From contig CAVXNH010000037.1 of the NCBI GenBank assembly GCA_963762885.1, forward strand, positions 166,247 to 230,246: 64,000 nt of DNA. The letters run 5' to 3'. Position 1 is the stretch's first letter; each line of letters begins with the position of its first letter. The translations under genes were made by a program, and so were the position numbers. The DNA comes from JASHVB01 sp963762885 (GTDB taxonomy: Bacteria; Pseudomonadota; Alphaproteobacteria; Acetobacterales; Acetobacteraceae). Of this stretch, positions 38,916 to 49,020 are shown one piece after another. The notes below the pieces were generated by a model. The model saw only the letters and a list, made by a program, of their open reading frames with translations. It was not told the DNA's origin and searched no databases.

Positions 38916-39118
38916 GGCTTGTCGTCCCCGATCACAATGTTCCGTCCGAACTTTCCACTTTATGATCTCAGGCCACTGTAATCTGCCGCAGACTGCGCTA
39001 GGCTCTTTTAACGTGCCCCCGCGATCCGATATGGTTCAGTCTCCGGATGTGGCGGGCCGGCGGGCGGATGTGCCCAGGAAGGCGGGAATGCGGCGCGGCG
39101 GACAGACGCGGAAGAACG

Positions 39119-39451
39119 ATGAGCGATAACGACAGACGCACCAACAATCCGGAAGGCCCGAACACCGGGGTGGTCGTCAAGGCCCGGCCGAAGACCCGCA
39201 AGCCCGCCATGTACAAGGTGTTGATGCTGAACGACGACTACACGCCGATGGAGTTCGTCGTCCACGTGCTCGAGCGCTTTTTCCAGAAATCCCGCGAAGA
39301 GGCTACTCGCATCATGCTGCACGTCCATCGGCGCGGAGTCGGGGTGTGCGGCGTCTATACGTACGAGGTTGCCGAGACCAAAGTGACCCAGGTCATGGAC
39401 CTGGCCCGGCAGAACCAGCATCCTCTGCAATGTACCATCGAGAAGGAATGA
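39119..39451 (+). CDS. clpS: ATP-dependent Clp protease adaptor ClpS
   Basis: A 110-residue adaptor that hands N-end-rule substrates to ClpA. The unstructured N-terminus (about 27 residues) is followed by the core YKVLMLNDDYTPMEFVVHVL, where NDD and the following TPMEFV form the N-degron pocket, then MLHVHRRGVGVCGVYTYEVA and the C-terminal HPLQCTIEKE. It lies 121 bp upstream of clpA, the usual pairing. ATG at 39119 after GGAAG. Confidence 0.94.
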   Translation: MSDNDRRTNNPEGPNTGVVVKARPKTRKPAMYKVLMLNDDYTPMEFVVHVLERFFQKSREEATRIMLHVHRRGVGVCGVYTYEVAETKVTQVMDLARQNQHPLQCTIEKE

Positions 39452-39572
39452 TGCCCTACCCCCTGGGCATCGTATCCATATCAAGCCGCTCGGCAAAATC
39501 CGCGCGGGCTAGCCTGTCTCAAGACGACCCGGTCCGGTTGGCGGACCGCAGCGCCTAGGAGCGTCGACGACC

Positions 39573-41921
39573 ATGCTTTCACGGAATCTCGAACAGACGC
39601 TGCATCGCTCGCTGTCCCTCGCGAGCGAACGCCGCCACGAATACGCCACCCTGGAGCACTTGCTGCTCGGTCTGGCGGACGACACCGATGCGGCGACCGT
39701 GCTGCGGGCCTGTGGGGTCGACCTGGACAAGCTCCGTACCGATCTGGGCGAGTTCCTCGACAAGGACCTCGCCGGCCTGGCCACCGACCGGCCCGGTGAT
39801 CCGAAACCCACCGCCGGCTTCCAGCGCGTGGTGCAGCGCGCCGCGATCCACGTGCAGTCCTCCGGCCGCGACGAGGTGACCGGGGCGAACGTGCTGGTCG
39901 CGCTGTTCTCCGAGCGCGAGAGCCACGCGGTTTATTTCCTCCAGCTCCAGGACATGACCCGGCTGGATGCGGTGAACTTCATCAGCCACGGGATCGCGAA
40001 GGCGCCCGGCCGCTCCACCCAGCGCCCGGTGACCGGGACCAGCGGTCAGCCGGAGGCGCACCAGGAGCAAGAGCGGGAGGAAAAACCGAACCGCCGGAAC
40101 CAGGACGCGCTGTCGAACTACTGCGTGAACCTGAACAAGAAGGCGATGGCCGGGAAGATCGACCCGCTGATCGGCCGCGAGTCGGAGATCGAGCGGACCA
40201 TCCAGATCCTGTGCCGCCGCACCAAGAACAACCCGCTCTATGTGGGCGATCCCGGCGTCGGCAAGACGGCGATCGCCGAGGGTCTGGCCAAGCGCATCGT
40301 CGAGGGCGACGTGCCGGAAGTACTCGCCCGTTCCACCATCTTCGCGCTTGATATGGGGGCGCTGCTGGCCGGCACCCGCTACCGCGGCGACTTCGAGGAG
40401 CGGCTGAAGGCGGTGGTGTCAGAGCTGGAGAACCAGCAGGGCGCCATCCTGTTCATCGATGAAATTCACACAGTGATCGGCGCCGGTGCGACATCAGGCG
40501 GCGCGATGGACGCGTCCAACCTGCTGAAGCCGGCGCTGGCGTCCGGCAACCTGCGCTGCATCGGCTCCACCACCTACAAGGAGTTCCGCAACTACTTCGA
40601 GAAGGACCGCGCCCTGGTCCGCCGCTTCCAGAAGATCGACGTGAACGAGCCGAACATCGAAGACAGCGTGAAGATCCTGCGCGGCCTGAAGACGAACTAC
40701 GAGAAGCACCACAAGGTGCGCTACACGGATGAGGCGATCCGTGCCGCGGTGGAGCTGTCGGCCAAATACATCAACGACCGCAAGCTGCCGGACAAGGCGA
40801 TCGACGTGATCGACGAGGTTGGCGCGTCCCGGATGCTGCTGCCGGAGCACAAGCGGCGTAAGACCGTCACCCTGCGCGACGTCGAGGAGATGGTCGCCAA
40901 GATCGCCCGCATTCCGGCGAAGAGCGTGTCGGCCGACGACAAGGAGACGCTGCGCAACCTGGAGCGCGACCTGAAGGCGATGGTGTTCGGCCAGGACAAG
41001 GCGATCGAGGCGTTGTCGGCGGCGATCAAGCTGGCTCGGGCCGGGTTGCGCGAGCCGGAGAAGCCGATCGGCAACTACCTGTTCTGCGGCCCGACGGGCG
41101 TGGGCAAGACCGAGGTGGCGCGGCAGTTGGCCTCCACCATGGGCATCGAGCTGATCCGCTTCGACATGTCGGAGTATATGGAGCGGCATTCGGTGTCGCG
41201 GCTGATCGGTGCCCCTCCGGGGTATGTGGGCTTCGACCAGGGCGGCCTGCTGACCGACGCGATCGACCAGCATCCGCATGCCGTGCTGCTGCTGGACGAA
41301 ATAGAGAAGGCGCATCCGGACCTGTTCAACATCCTGTTGCAGGTGATGGACCACGGGAAGCTGACCGACCACAACGGCAAGACGGTCGATTTCCGCAACG
41401 TGATCTTGATCATGACGACCAACGCCGGCGCGTCGGACCTGGCCAAGGAAGCCATCGGCTTCGGCCGCGAGAGCCGCGTGGGCGAGGACGAGGACGCGAT
41501 CAAGCGGCTGTTCACGCCGGAGTTCCGCAACCGGCTGGATGCGACGATCGCGTTCGCCGGCCTGACGCCGGAGATCGTCGGCCGCGTGGTGGAAAAGTTC
41601 GTCATGCAGTTGGAAGCGCAGTTGGCCGACCGCAACGTGACGATCGAGCTTTCGTCTGCGGCGAAGGAGTGGCTGGCGGAACGTGGCTACGACAGGCTGT
41701 ATGGTGCTCGGCCGCTGTCGCGGGTGATCCAGGAGCATGTCAAGAAGCCGCTGGCGGAGGAGTTGCTGTTCGGGCGGCTGGTGAAGGGCGGCTCGGTGAA
41801 GGTGACGATGAAGGACGGCAAGCTCGACTTCGAGATCATCGAGGCGGCGCTGCCGGCTTTGCCGAAGCCGGACGACGACGGCGGCGACGGCTCCGACAAG
41901 GAGCAGGAAGTCGAGGTGTAG
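39573..41921 (+). CDS. clpA: ATP-dependent Clp protease ATPase subunit ClpA
   Basis: A 782-residue AAA+ unfoldase that feeds ClpP. The N-domain (residues 1-145; HEYATLEHLLLGLADD) binds ClpS; a charged linker follows (QEREEKPNRRNQ). AAA domain 1 has Walker A GDPGVGKT near residue 225 and ILFIDEIHTVIGAG; AAA domain 2 has GPTGVGKTEVARQLA near 506 and LLLDEIEKAHPD. The IGL-type ClpP-docking loop should lie in the second domain. The frame is intact over 2.3 kb. A repeat-free 121 bp separates it from clpS. Confidence 0.95.
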   Translation: MLSRNLEQTLHRSLSLASERRHEYATLEHLLLGLADDTDAATVLRACGVDLDKLRTDLGEFLDKDLAGLATDRPGDPKPTAGFQRVVQRAAIHVQSSGRDEVTGANVLVALFSERESHAVYFLQLQDMTRLDAVNFISHGIAKAPGRSTQRPVTGTSGQPEAHQEQEREEKPNRRNQDALSNYCVNLNKKAMAGKIDPLIGRESEIERTIQILCRRTKNNPLYVGDPGVGKTAIAEGLAKRIVEGDVPEVLARSTIFALDMGALLAGTRYRGDFEERLKAVVSELENQQGAILFIDEIHTVIGAGATSGGAMDASNLLKPALASGNLRCIGSTTYKEFRNYFEKDRALVRRFQKIDVNEPNIEDSVKILRGLKTNYEKHHKVRYTDEAIRAAVELSAKYINDRKLPDKAIDVIDEVGASRMLLPEHKRRKTVTLRDVEEMVAKIARIPAKSVSADDKETLRNLERDLKAMVFGQDKAIEALSAAIKLARAGLREPEKPIGNYLFCGPTGVGKTEVARQLASTMGIELIRFDMSEYMERHSVSRLIGAPPGYVGFDQGGLLTDAIDQHPHAVLLLDEIEKAHPDLFNILLQVMDHGKLTDHNGKTVDFRNVILIMTTNAGASDLAKEAIGFGRESRVGEDEDAIKRLFTPEFRNRLDATIAFAGLTPEIVGRVVEKFVMQLEAQLADRNVTIELSSAAKEWLAERGYDRLYGARPLSRVIQEHVKKPLAEELLFGRLVKGGSVKVTMKDGKLDFEIIEAALPALPKPDDDGGDGSDKEQEVEV

Positions 41922-41958
41922 CGGACGGACGACGCGCGGGCGCTCCCGGGAGAAACGG

Positions 41959-42135
41959 ATGCCGGGCGCGCCGCGCGATTGCAGCGGGGAGGCAGCGCTG
42001 ATCGCAGAGGCCGAGCAAGACCTTGCCGAAGGCCGGTTTATCAGTGGGGCCGAGCTTGAACTGTTCCTGAACTGGTTCGTTAGCGGCGTGGGCGGACCGG
42101 GACCTCTGCGCAAGCTTCAAGTCCAGAGGCGCTAG
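41959..42135 (+). CDS. Small protein of 58 residues, possible antitoxin
   Basis: A short open frame starting 37 bp after clpA with GGGAG seven bases before its ATG. It reads LIAEAEQDLAEGRFISGAEL, then FLNWFVSGVGGPGPL and a basic end. The E-x-D-L-A-x-G-R pattern resembles the C-terminal tails of ParD/RelB-type antitoxins, but no toxin follows. Codon usage fits the neighbours. It could be a true small gene or the remains of a toxin-antitoxin pair. Confidence 0.45.
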   Translation: MPGAPRDCSGEAALIAEAEQDLAEGRFISGAELELFLNWFVSGVGGPGPLRKLQVQRR

Positions 42136-42240
42136 CCTGCGCCAAGCGCAGTCAGCGGACGCGGATCATTCTCATCGACGGGCGCGTTTCTATTTGAGAG
42201 CGATCGTGCCATCCTCGATCGTCCGAGTGTGTTCGCGGAT

Positions 42241-42404
42241 TCAAGAAGAAGTATTTGGAACACAGATAAGTAGGGATGAACACAGATAAGTCCGGATGAC
42301 CGAATTTGTGGGCCCGTATGTGGCCCCACTCGTGGCACAGCCGCCGAACATCCGCGCTTATCTGTGTTCATCCCTTCTTATCTGTGTTCCAAATACTTCT
42401 TTGA
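42241..42404. repeat. Long hairpin repeat, AACACAGATAAG-word class (copy B)
   Basis: Arms of 58 and 56 bp (42241-42298 and 42349-42404) are inverted copies with few differences and a 50-bp middle. Each arm has AAGTATTTGG followed by two AACACAGATAAG words separated by about 9 bases. It lies 121 bp beyond the 3' end of the GxxExxY gene. No gene is seen in the rest of 42136-42525. Confidence 0.92.
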
Positions 42405-42525
42405 TCGGATGCCACCGAACCGTCGCAAGTGGCAACATATGATTTGGCAGGCCGAGTGGTGGGTTTGGTTCGCAGATCGCCCCGTCACATCCGCGGTTCA
42501 CTCACATCAATTTTGCCAGCAACCA

Positions 42526-42897
42526 TCAACGCGCAAGCCGGTTGATCTCGATCCGTGACCGTCCGAAATTGATCAACAGACCTAACGGCAGGCCGGTTGC
42601 CGAGAGATAATTCAGTACCTGGGCCCTGTGGCTCGCATCCAGCGATGCCACTGCCTTCAGCTCAACCGGCACCGCGCTTTCCACGAACAAATCGGCGGTA
42701 TAATTCCCAACGACCACTCCATCGTATTTGACCGTGACAGGATGCTGCTGCGCAACCATCATGCCCGACTTGCGCAGCTCGTGAGCCAAGGAATTTTCAT
42801 AAACTTTCTCCGGAAATCCCGTTCCCAGCGTGTTGGCAACGGTAAATGCACAGCCGATGACGCGTTCTGTGATCCGATTGAATTCATCGCCATTCAT
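42526..42897 (-). CDS. GxxExxY family protein (PD-(D/E)xK-like fold)
   Basis: A 123-residue full-length member: MNGDEFNRITERVIGCAFTV, then LGTGFPEKVYENSLAHELRK, in which GFPEKVY is the naming GxxExxY motif. Next are YDGVVVGNYTADLFVE, VPVELKAVASLD (the D...ExK core), HRAQVLNYLSATG, and LGLLINFGRSRIEINRL. The fold is predicted nuclease-like; no function has been shown for the family as far as I know. I choose the ATG at 42897; the longer start at 42933 lacks support. A tandem-word hairpin is just downstream. Confidence 0.85.
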   Translation of the reverse strand: MNGDEFNRITERVIGCAFTVANTLGTGFPEKVYENSLAHELRKSGMMVAQQHPVTVKYDGVVVGNYTADLFVESAVPVELKAVASLDASHRAQVLNYLSATGLPLGLLINFGRSRIEINRLAR

Positions 42898-42929
42898 TGT
42901 GGGCTGACTTCTCAAATGCGCACACCGCA

Positions 42930-43478
42930 TCAAAACCGCCGCTCGAACACCGTGACCACATCGCCCGGCTGCAAGTACGTCTGCCGCAGCGCCTTGCCCT
43001 CTACCGCGTGTCCATCCACCGTTCGCACCACCGACGCGTAGTCGTCGATCGCGCGATAGGTGAAGCCGCCCGCCACCGCAGCCGCGGTCACCACCGTCAT
43101 GCCGGGTTGATACGGGTATTGCCCCGGCTTGTTCACCTCCCCCAGCACGAAGATCGGCCGATACGCGGTCACTTCCGCGGCGACCGATGGGTCACGCAAC
43201 AGCTTCGCGCTTTTCAGCTTTCCGGAAACCGACGCTTCCAGTTCCGCCGGCGTCAGACCCTCGGCGCGAACGCCCCCCAGCAGCGGCACCGCGATGGTGC
43301 CGGCATCGGACACCCGGAATTCGCCCGTCAGCCCATCCTCGCCAAAGGTGATCAGGCGCACCGCATCCCCCGGCCCCAGCCGATACTCACCCGAGCCGGC
43401 CGGCACCGGCGGCAGGTCGCCGCCCGGCGTGCAACCGAGCAGTAGCAACAGAGCGAAGCACTGGCGTAACAGGCGCAA
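42930..43478 (-). CDS. Polysaccharide export lipoprotein, Wza/GumB type
   Basis: A 182-residue outer-membrane polysaccharide export protein. A perfect AGGAGG site nine bases upstream fixes a TTG start at 43478, giving the lipoprotein signal LLRQCFALLLLLGC with the lipobox cysteine at residue 16. The export domain has YRLGPGDAVRLITFGEDGL and VSDAGTIAVPLLGGVRAEGL; the SLBB part has VLGEVNKPGQYPYQPGMTV. A longer open frame starting at 43535 would bury the signal. It is divergent from the Wzc-like gene and probably shares its promoter region. Confidence 0.88.
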   Translation of the reverse strand: MRLLRQCFALLLLLGCTPGGDLPPVPAGSGEYRLGPGDAVRLITFGEDGLTGEFRVSDAGTIAVPLLGGVRAEGLTPAELEASVSGKLKSAKLLRDPSVAAEVTAYRPIFVLGEVNKPGQYPYQPGMTVVTAAAVAGGFTYRAIDDYASVVRTVDGHAVEGKALRQTYLQPGDVVTVFERRF

Positions 43479-43667
43479 CGGAGGACACCTCCTTTTGGGG
43501 CGAACGGGCAGGCCGGTTTTCGGCGCCGCCATCATGCTCGCGGCGAATAAGGAAATGGTTAACGCGGGCGCCTGTTAGCCGGCCATTAATCAGCAGACCG
43601 GTATGCAGGGGCCACACGGAGATTCCCGGGCAGGACGTCTGGGATCCGCCCGAGGTCAGGACCACCG

Positions 43668-45906
43668 ATGCTGGACAGACCCGCCGGACCGGCGACTGCC
43701 GAGCCCGCACCGCACCGGGGGCAAAATGGCGCCGGCGACCGGCCCGGCGTGCCCGCCACCGCGGTGAGCCCTCGCCTCCTGTTGGCGACGATCCGCCGGC
43801 ATCGCTTCGCCTTGCTGGCAAATATCGTGCTGTGGCCACTGTTCGCGTTCATCGCCGTCAGGCAGGTCACGCCGCTGTACACAGCGGTCGGTGCTCTGGT
43901 CTATGAGCCAAGCGAGTACAAGGTCCGCGAACTGCAAAGCATTCTGCAAGCGGATCCGACCACGGAAGCGGTGATGGCCAGCCAGGCGGAAATCTTGCGC
44001 GGCCTGCGCGTCGTGCAGCGCGTGGTGGAGCGCGGCAACCTGTACGACGATCCCGACTTCAATCGCTCCCTGCGCCCGCGTGGCCATCTTCAGCGGGCAA
44101 TCGATGCCATCCGGGCACGGCTTGCGCCCTCGCACGTCGCTGCCAACCCTGAAGCCGGACTGCCCGGCCCCACCCACGATCCCGCGCGCGACGCCACCTT
44201 GCTCGCCGTGCAGGAGGCGTTCGAGGCCCACACGGTGAAATTCTCCCGCGTCCTGGAGGTGAGTTTCACCGCCCCCAATCCGCAGATCGCCGCTACGGCG
44301 GTGAACAATGCGATGGACATCTACATCAAGGACCAATACGCGGCGAAGCATCGCGCGGTGGATCGCGCCACCGAATGGCTGGACAAACGCGTCGCCGTGC
44401 TGCGGCAGGAAGTGAGCGACGGCGAGGACCGTATCGCCGCCTACCGCGCGCACCAGGGGCTGGCGCAAGGCATGCACGCCGGCATGGATGCCGAGGAGAT
44501 CAGCAACCTCGCCGAGGACCTCGTGCACGCGCGCACCGCGCTGGGTAACGCCCAGGCAAAGCTGGATGCGGCGCGCGGCGGCGCTGGCGCGGCGGCGCAA
44601 GCGGCCATCGCGCCCAGCGTCGCGCAGCTCCGTACCTTGGAAGACCAGGTATCGGCGCAGATACAGTCCCAGCAGGGGCGGCTTGGTCCCAACCACCCGG
44701 AGGCGCTTGGCCTCAAGCACCAGTATGCCGACGCGCAGCGCGCGGTGGCGGCGGAAATTGCCCGAGTCGTTGGCGCGACCGAAGCCGAACTCCGCGCTGC
44801 CCGCGAACGCGTTGCCACGCTGGAGCAAGATTTGCGGAACGGGGAACAGGCGGCGGATCGCAGCGCGTCGGCACAGGTGGCATTGAATGCGATGCAGCGT
44901 GATGTCGATGCATCACGCCAGCAGCTTCAGGCGGTGCTCGACAGCATCCAGCAGACCGGGCAGCAGGCCGCGCTCGAATCGTCAGAGGCGCACGAGATCT
45001 CGCTCGCCTTGCCGCCATCCACGCCCAGCTTTCCGCGCACTGTCCCGCTGATGGCCACGGCGACGGCGTTCGGTCTGCTGGCTGGCGCGTTGCTGGTCTA
45101 CCTGCTGGAACTCGCCGACACCACGCTGCGGTCCGGCGAAGCGGTGCGCGCGGCGTTCGGCCTGCCATGCTTCGCGCTGCTGCCGGAGATGTCGCGCCGC
45201 CAGGTCGGCCATCTGAGCATGGACGAATACGTCGCCCGCAAGCCGCTGTCTCCGTTCGCCGAGCAAGTGCGGGCATTGCGGGCCGGATTGTGGATGGGGG
45301 CGGACCGGCCGCGTGTGGTCGCGGTGACCGCGGCCCGCGCAGGTGAGGGGAAGACGACGGTCGCGCTGGCCTTGGCACGATCGGCCGCGCTGAGCGGGGA
45401 ACATGTGCTGGTGATGGAATGCGATCTCCGCCGGCCGACCTTCGCGTCGCGGATGAAAGCCACCGCACCGGCGGGGCTGGCCGATTGCCTGCGCGGCAAA
45501 CTCACGGCAGAGGAGGCGATCAGCACCGACGCTGCCACCGGCATGGACGTCATGCAGGCCGGGCGGGTCGGCACCGATCTGCCGGATCTGTTCCTCTCCG
45601 GCACCATGGCGCGGATGCTTGCGGACTTGCGCCAGAAATACGACCTGGTGTTGCTCGACTCCCCGCCGGTGCAGGCGATCGCCGAAGCCCGCATCCTCGC
45701 CGGAATCGCCGATGCCACACTGCTGTGCGTACGCTGGTCCGCCACGCCACGCCTGGTAGGTACAGCACACGTTGGAGCTGCTGGAGGAGGCGCACGCGCA
45801 TGTGGTCGGCTGCGCACTCACGCGGGTTGACGCTCGCGTCCATGTGCGTTCGGGTTATGCAGACGCGGACGTGTATCATCGCCGCCGACACAAAGTGCGA
45901 GGATAG
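43668..45906 (+). pseudogene. Wzc-like polysaccharide co-polymerase with tyrosine-kinase domain (one frameshift near the end)
   Basis: About 745 residues. A first membrane helix is near residues 45-65 (FALLANIVLWPLFAFIAV), then a long periplasmic coiled-coil region (about 100-440), a second helix near 463-482, then the BY-kinase domain with Walker A AGEGKTTVALALA (about 555), Walker A' VLVMECDLRRPTF and Walker B YDLVLLDSPPVQAIAEA. One extra base in CTGGTAGGTACAGC (about 45763) breaks the frame; restored, it reads TLELLEEAHAHVVGCALTRV and ends with a short tail containing SGYADADVYHRR and a stop at 45906. It probably controls polysaccharide chain length together with the divergent export lipoprotein. 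Confidence 0.85.
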
Positions 45907-45909
45907 CGG

Positions 45910-46923
45910 ATGCCACGACGTTTCCTGGTCACCGGCGGCGCCGGCTATGTCGGCAGCCACGTGGTGGCGGCATTGCTCGACCGCGGTGATGACGTGGTGG
46001 TGGTGGACAACCTGCGCACCGGGCATCGGGCCGCGGTGCTTGCCCCTGCGCGCTTGGTCGAAGCGGACCTCGCGGACGCCGCCGCGTTGGATGCGGTGCT
46101 GGGGGACGGACCCTGGGACGCGGTGTTCCACTTCGCCGCCATGTCGCTGGTCGGCGAGAGCATGCGGTATCCGTTCCGCTACCTGGCGGAGAACGGCATC
46201 ACCGGCTTCCGGCTGATCGAAGCCTGTGTGCGGCATGGGGTAGGACGGTTCGTGCTGTCCTCGACTGCGGCGCTGTACGGTGATCCGGAGGAGATCCCGA
46301 TCCCCGAGACGGCGCGGATCAATCCCGGCTCCCCCTATGGCGACAGTAAATGGATGATCGAGCGCGCGCTGTTCTGGGCCGAGCAAGTGCACGGCTTGCG
46401 CGCCGCCTGCCTGAGGTACTTCAACGCGGCCGGGGCCGATCCGGCGGGACGGCTGGGTGAGGCGCACGATCCCGAAACGCACCTGATCCCGCTGGTGATC
46501 GACGCCATGCTGGGCCGGCGGCCGGCGGTGGAGGTGTTCGGCGACGATTATCCGACGCGCGACGGCACTGGCATCCGCGACTACGTCCACGTGACCGACC
46601 TGGCTGCCGCCCACCTGCTGGCGCTGGATGGATTGGAGGCGGGCAGCGTGACGTGGAACCTGGGCAACGGTGCGGGTCACTCGGTGCTGGAGGTGATCCG
46701 TTCGGTGGAGCACGTGGCCGGGCGGCCGGTGCCGCACCGCATCTCGCCGCGCCGGCCGGGCGATCCGGCGGTGCTGGTCGCGAGTTCCGCGCGTGCGATG
46801 GCGGCCGGATGGAGGCCGAGGTTTGCCGAGCTGGACGAGATTGTGCGGACGGCGCTGGAATGGCGGCAGGCGAACCCCCGGGGTTACCGGGAGAATGAGA
46901 CCGGGGCTGCGGGAGAAGGATAA
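45910..46923 (+). CDS. galE: UDP-glucose 4-epimerase
   Basis: A 337-residue extended SDR: VTGGAGYVGSHVVAALLDRG binds NAD, VFHFAAMSLVGESM follows, SST AALYG-type block FVLSSTAALYGDPEEIPI gives the catalytic serine region and YGDSKWMIE the tyrosine-lysine pair. RYFNAAGADPAGRLGE and RDYVHVTDLAAAH are GalE hallmarks. It interconverts UDP-glucose and UDP-galactose, supplying sugars for the polysaccharide whose export genes lie just upstream. Its ATG comes three bases after the Wzc-like stop. Confidence 0.92.
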   Translation: MPRRFLVTGGAGYVGSHVVAALLDRGDDVVVVDNLRTGHRAAVLAPARLVEADLADAAALDAVLGDGPWDAVFHFAAMSLVGESMRYPFRYLAENGITGFRLIEACVRHGVGRFVLSSTAALYGDPEEIPIPETARINPGSPYGDSKWMIERALFWAEQVHGLRAACLRYFNAAGADPAGRLGEAHDPETHLIPLVIDAMLGRRPAVEVFGDDYPTRDGTGIRDYVHVTDLAAAHLLALDGLEAGSVTWNLGNGAGHSVLEVIRSVEHVAGRPVPHRISPRRPGDPAVLVASSARAMAAGWRPRFAELDEIVRTALEWRQANPRGYRENETGAAGEG

Positions 46924-47079
46924 CCTCGCCCGCGAGAGCGGGAGAGGTCGAGACGCGTCAGCGTCGAGGGTGAGGGTGATCGGGTCGGCACACTACGCTC
47001 TAACTGCTACGTGCCGACCCGATCACCCTCACCCTCGGTGCTGCGCACCATCGACCTCTCCCGCTCCCGCGGGAGAGGT
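46924..47079. repeat. Composite palindromic repeat, CCTCTCCCGC class
   Basis: A 156-bp copy between galE and the helicase gene with the inner ATCGGGTCGGCACACTACGC variant and its mirror. The left end has a single change (CCTCGCCCGC). Confidence 0.9.
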
Positions 47080-47203
47080 AGTGCTCCTTGACTTTCGCGC
47101 GCGCACTCTTGATATCCCCCCAATCGCGCTCGCTCAGGCGCTCGTCGCCATACGCGCGATCGTTGCGGCAACGGCTGCAACCAGGCAATCGACTGGACCC
47201 GGT

Positions 47204-49020
47204 TTGACAGACACCACGACCGCCACGGCGGACCCGACCGACGATGCGCCCTTCGAAGCTGCGTCCTTACCTGACGTTGGCGCCGACGCACCGCGCACGA
47301 CTTTTGCCGATCTTGGCCTGTCCGAGTCGGTGCTGCACGCCATCGCCGACATGGGATACCGCCATCCGACGCCCATCCAGGAGCAAGCGATCCCGTTCGT
47401 CCTGATGGGGCGCGACGTGATGGGCACCGCGCAGACCGGCACCGGCAAGACCGCCGGCTTCACCCTTCCGCTGCTCGACATCCTGTCGGGCTCGCGCGCC
47501 CGGGCGCGCATGCCGCGCAGCCTGATCCTGGAGCCGACCCGCGAACTCGCGCTCCAGGTCGCGGAGAACTTTGTCCAATACGGCAAATACCTGAAGCTGA
47601 CCCACGCCCTGATTATCGGCGGCGAGAGCATGTCCGACCAGAAGGACGTGCTGATGCGCGGCGTTGACGTGCTGATCGCCACGCCCGGCCGGTTGCTCGA
47701 CATGTTCGAGCGCGGCTCGATCCTGCTGTCGGACGCCAAGATCCTGGTGATCGACGAAGCCGACCGCATGCTCGACATGGGCTTCATTCCCGATGTCGAG
47801 CGCATCGTCGCCCTGCTGCCCCGGCAACGGCAGACGCTGTTCTTCTCGGCGACCATGGGGCCGGAAATCCGCAAACTGGGCGACGCGTTCCTGCGCAATC
47901 CGAAGGAGATCGCGGTCTCGCGCCCGGCGTCGGTGGCGACCACCATCACCGAGGGCCTCGTGCTGGTGGCAGAGCATGACAAGCGCGAGTCGTTGCGCCG
48001 GCTGATCCGGACGCAGAAGGTGCAGAACGCACTGATCTTCTGCAACCGCAAGAGCGAGGTGGACATTCTGCACCGCTCCCTGCTGCGGCATAAGTTCGAC
48101 GTCGGCGCGCTGCATGGCGACATGGCGCAGACGGTGCGCTTCGCCACGCTGGAGAAATTCAAGGCCAACGAACTGCGCCTGCTGGTCTGCAGCGACGTCG
48201 CGGCGCGCGGCCTGGACATCGGCGGCCTGTCGCACGTGTTCAATTTCGACGTGCCGCACCACGCCGAGGACTACGTGCACCGCATCGGCCGCACCGGCCG
48301 CGCCGGGCTGGAGGGGAACGCGTTCACCATCGCCTCGCCGGAGGACCGGTTCGCGGTCGAGGCGATCGAAAAACTGGTCGGCCACCCCATTCCGCCTTTC
48401 ATCGTCGAGGGCCTCGACCCGGTAGACTGGGCGGAGGAGGACGGCCGCAAGCGCCGCCGTGGGCGCACCAGCGCCAAGCCGGGGCAGCGGACGAAGGAGC
48501 CGTCGCGCCGCGCCGCCGAACCGAAGCGCTCCGCCGAGCCGAGGCGCGCCCCGGCAGCGAAACGCGCGGCGGAGCCGGCGGCCCTGATCGATGAGCGAGG
48601 CCATCGAACCTGTCGCCGGCACCGAACTGGCGGAGCCCGCACGGGAGGCGAGGCGGCCGCGTCGTGCTGCCAGGCCGGCAGCCGGGTCGCGCGCCGTCCC
48701 AAGAGCAGACCGAGGCGCCGCGGGAAGCTGGCCGCGGGAGTCGCATGGAACGAGCGCGCAGTGCGGCTTCGCGTGAGCCAGCGCGCCACGCGGCGTCACG
48801 TGATGCACCGCGCCACGCGCCGGCGCGGGAGGCGGTGCGTGCCGCTACGCCAGCCAGGGAAATGTCGCGCGGCGCGCCGCCGCGGCGCGACCGCGGTCAG
48901 GGCGACGAACATGGACCGTCGGTGCGCGGCTTCGGCGATGACGTGCCGGCCTTCATGCTGGTGCGCGTGCGGGCGCCGCGCCCCGTCGCCGCGGCGGAGG
49001 ATCAGGAGAGCGAGGCATGA
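47204..49020 (+). pseudogene. DEAD-box ATP-dependent RNA helicase, RhlE type (C-terminal frameshifts)
   Basis: Helicase core is intact: Q motif TFADLGLSESVLHAIADMGY and PTPIQEQAIP, motif I AQTGTGKT, LEPTRELALQ, TPGRLLDM, motif II VIDEADRMLDMGF, motif III FSATM, and domain 2 with IFCNRKSEVDIL, ARGLDIGGLSHVFNFD and HRIGRTGRAG. A long basic C-terminal tail follows and ends with GFGDDVPAFML. Two frame changes in the tail (near 48590 and 48705) break it. The start is uncertain; TTG at 47204 gives a typical N-terminus (TDTTTATADP). Its stop overlaps the next gene as ATGA. Likely roles are ribosome assembly or RNA turnover. Confidence 0.87.
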
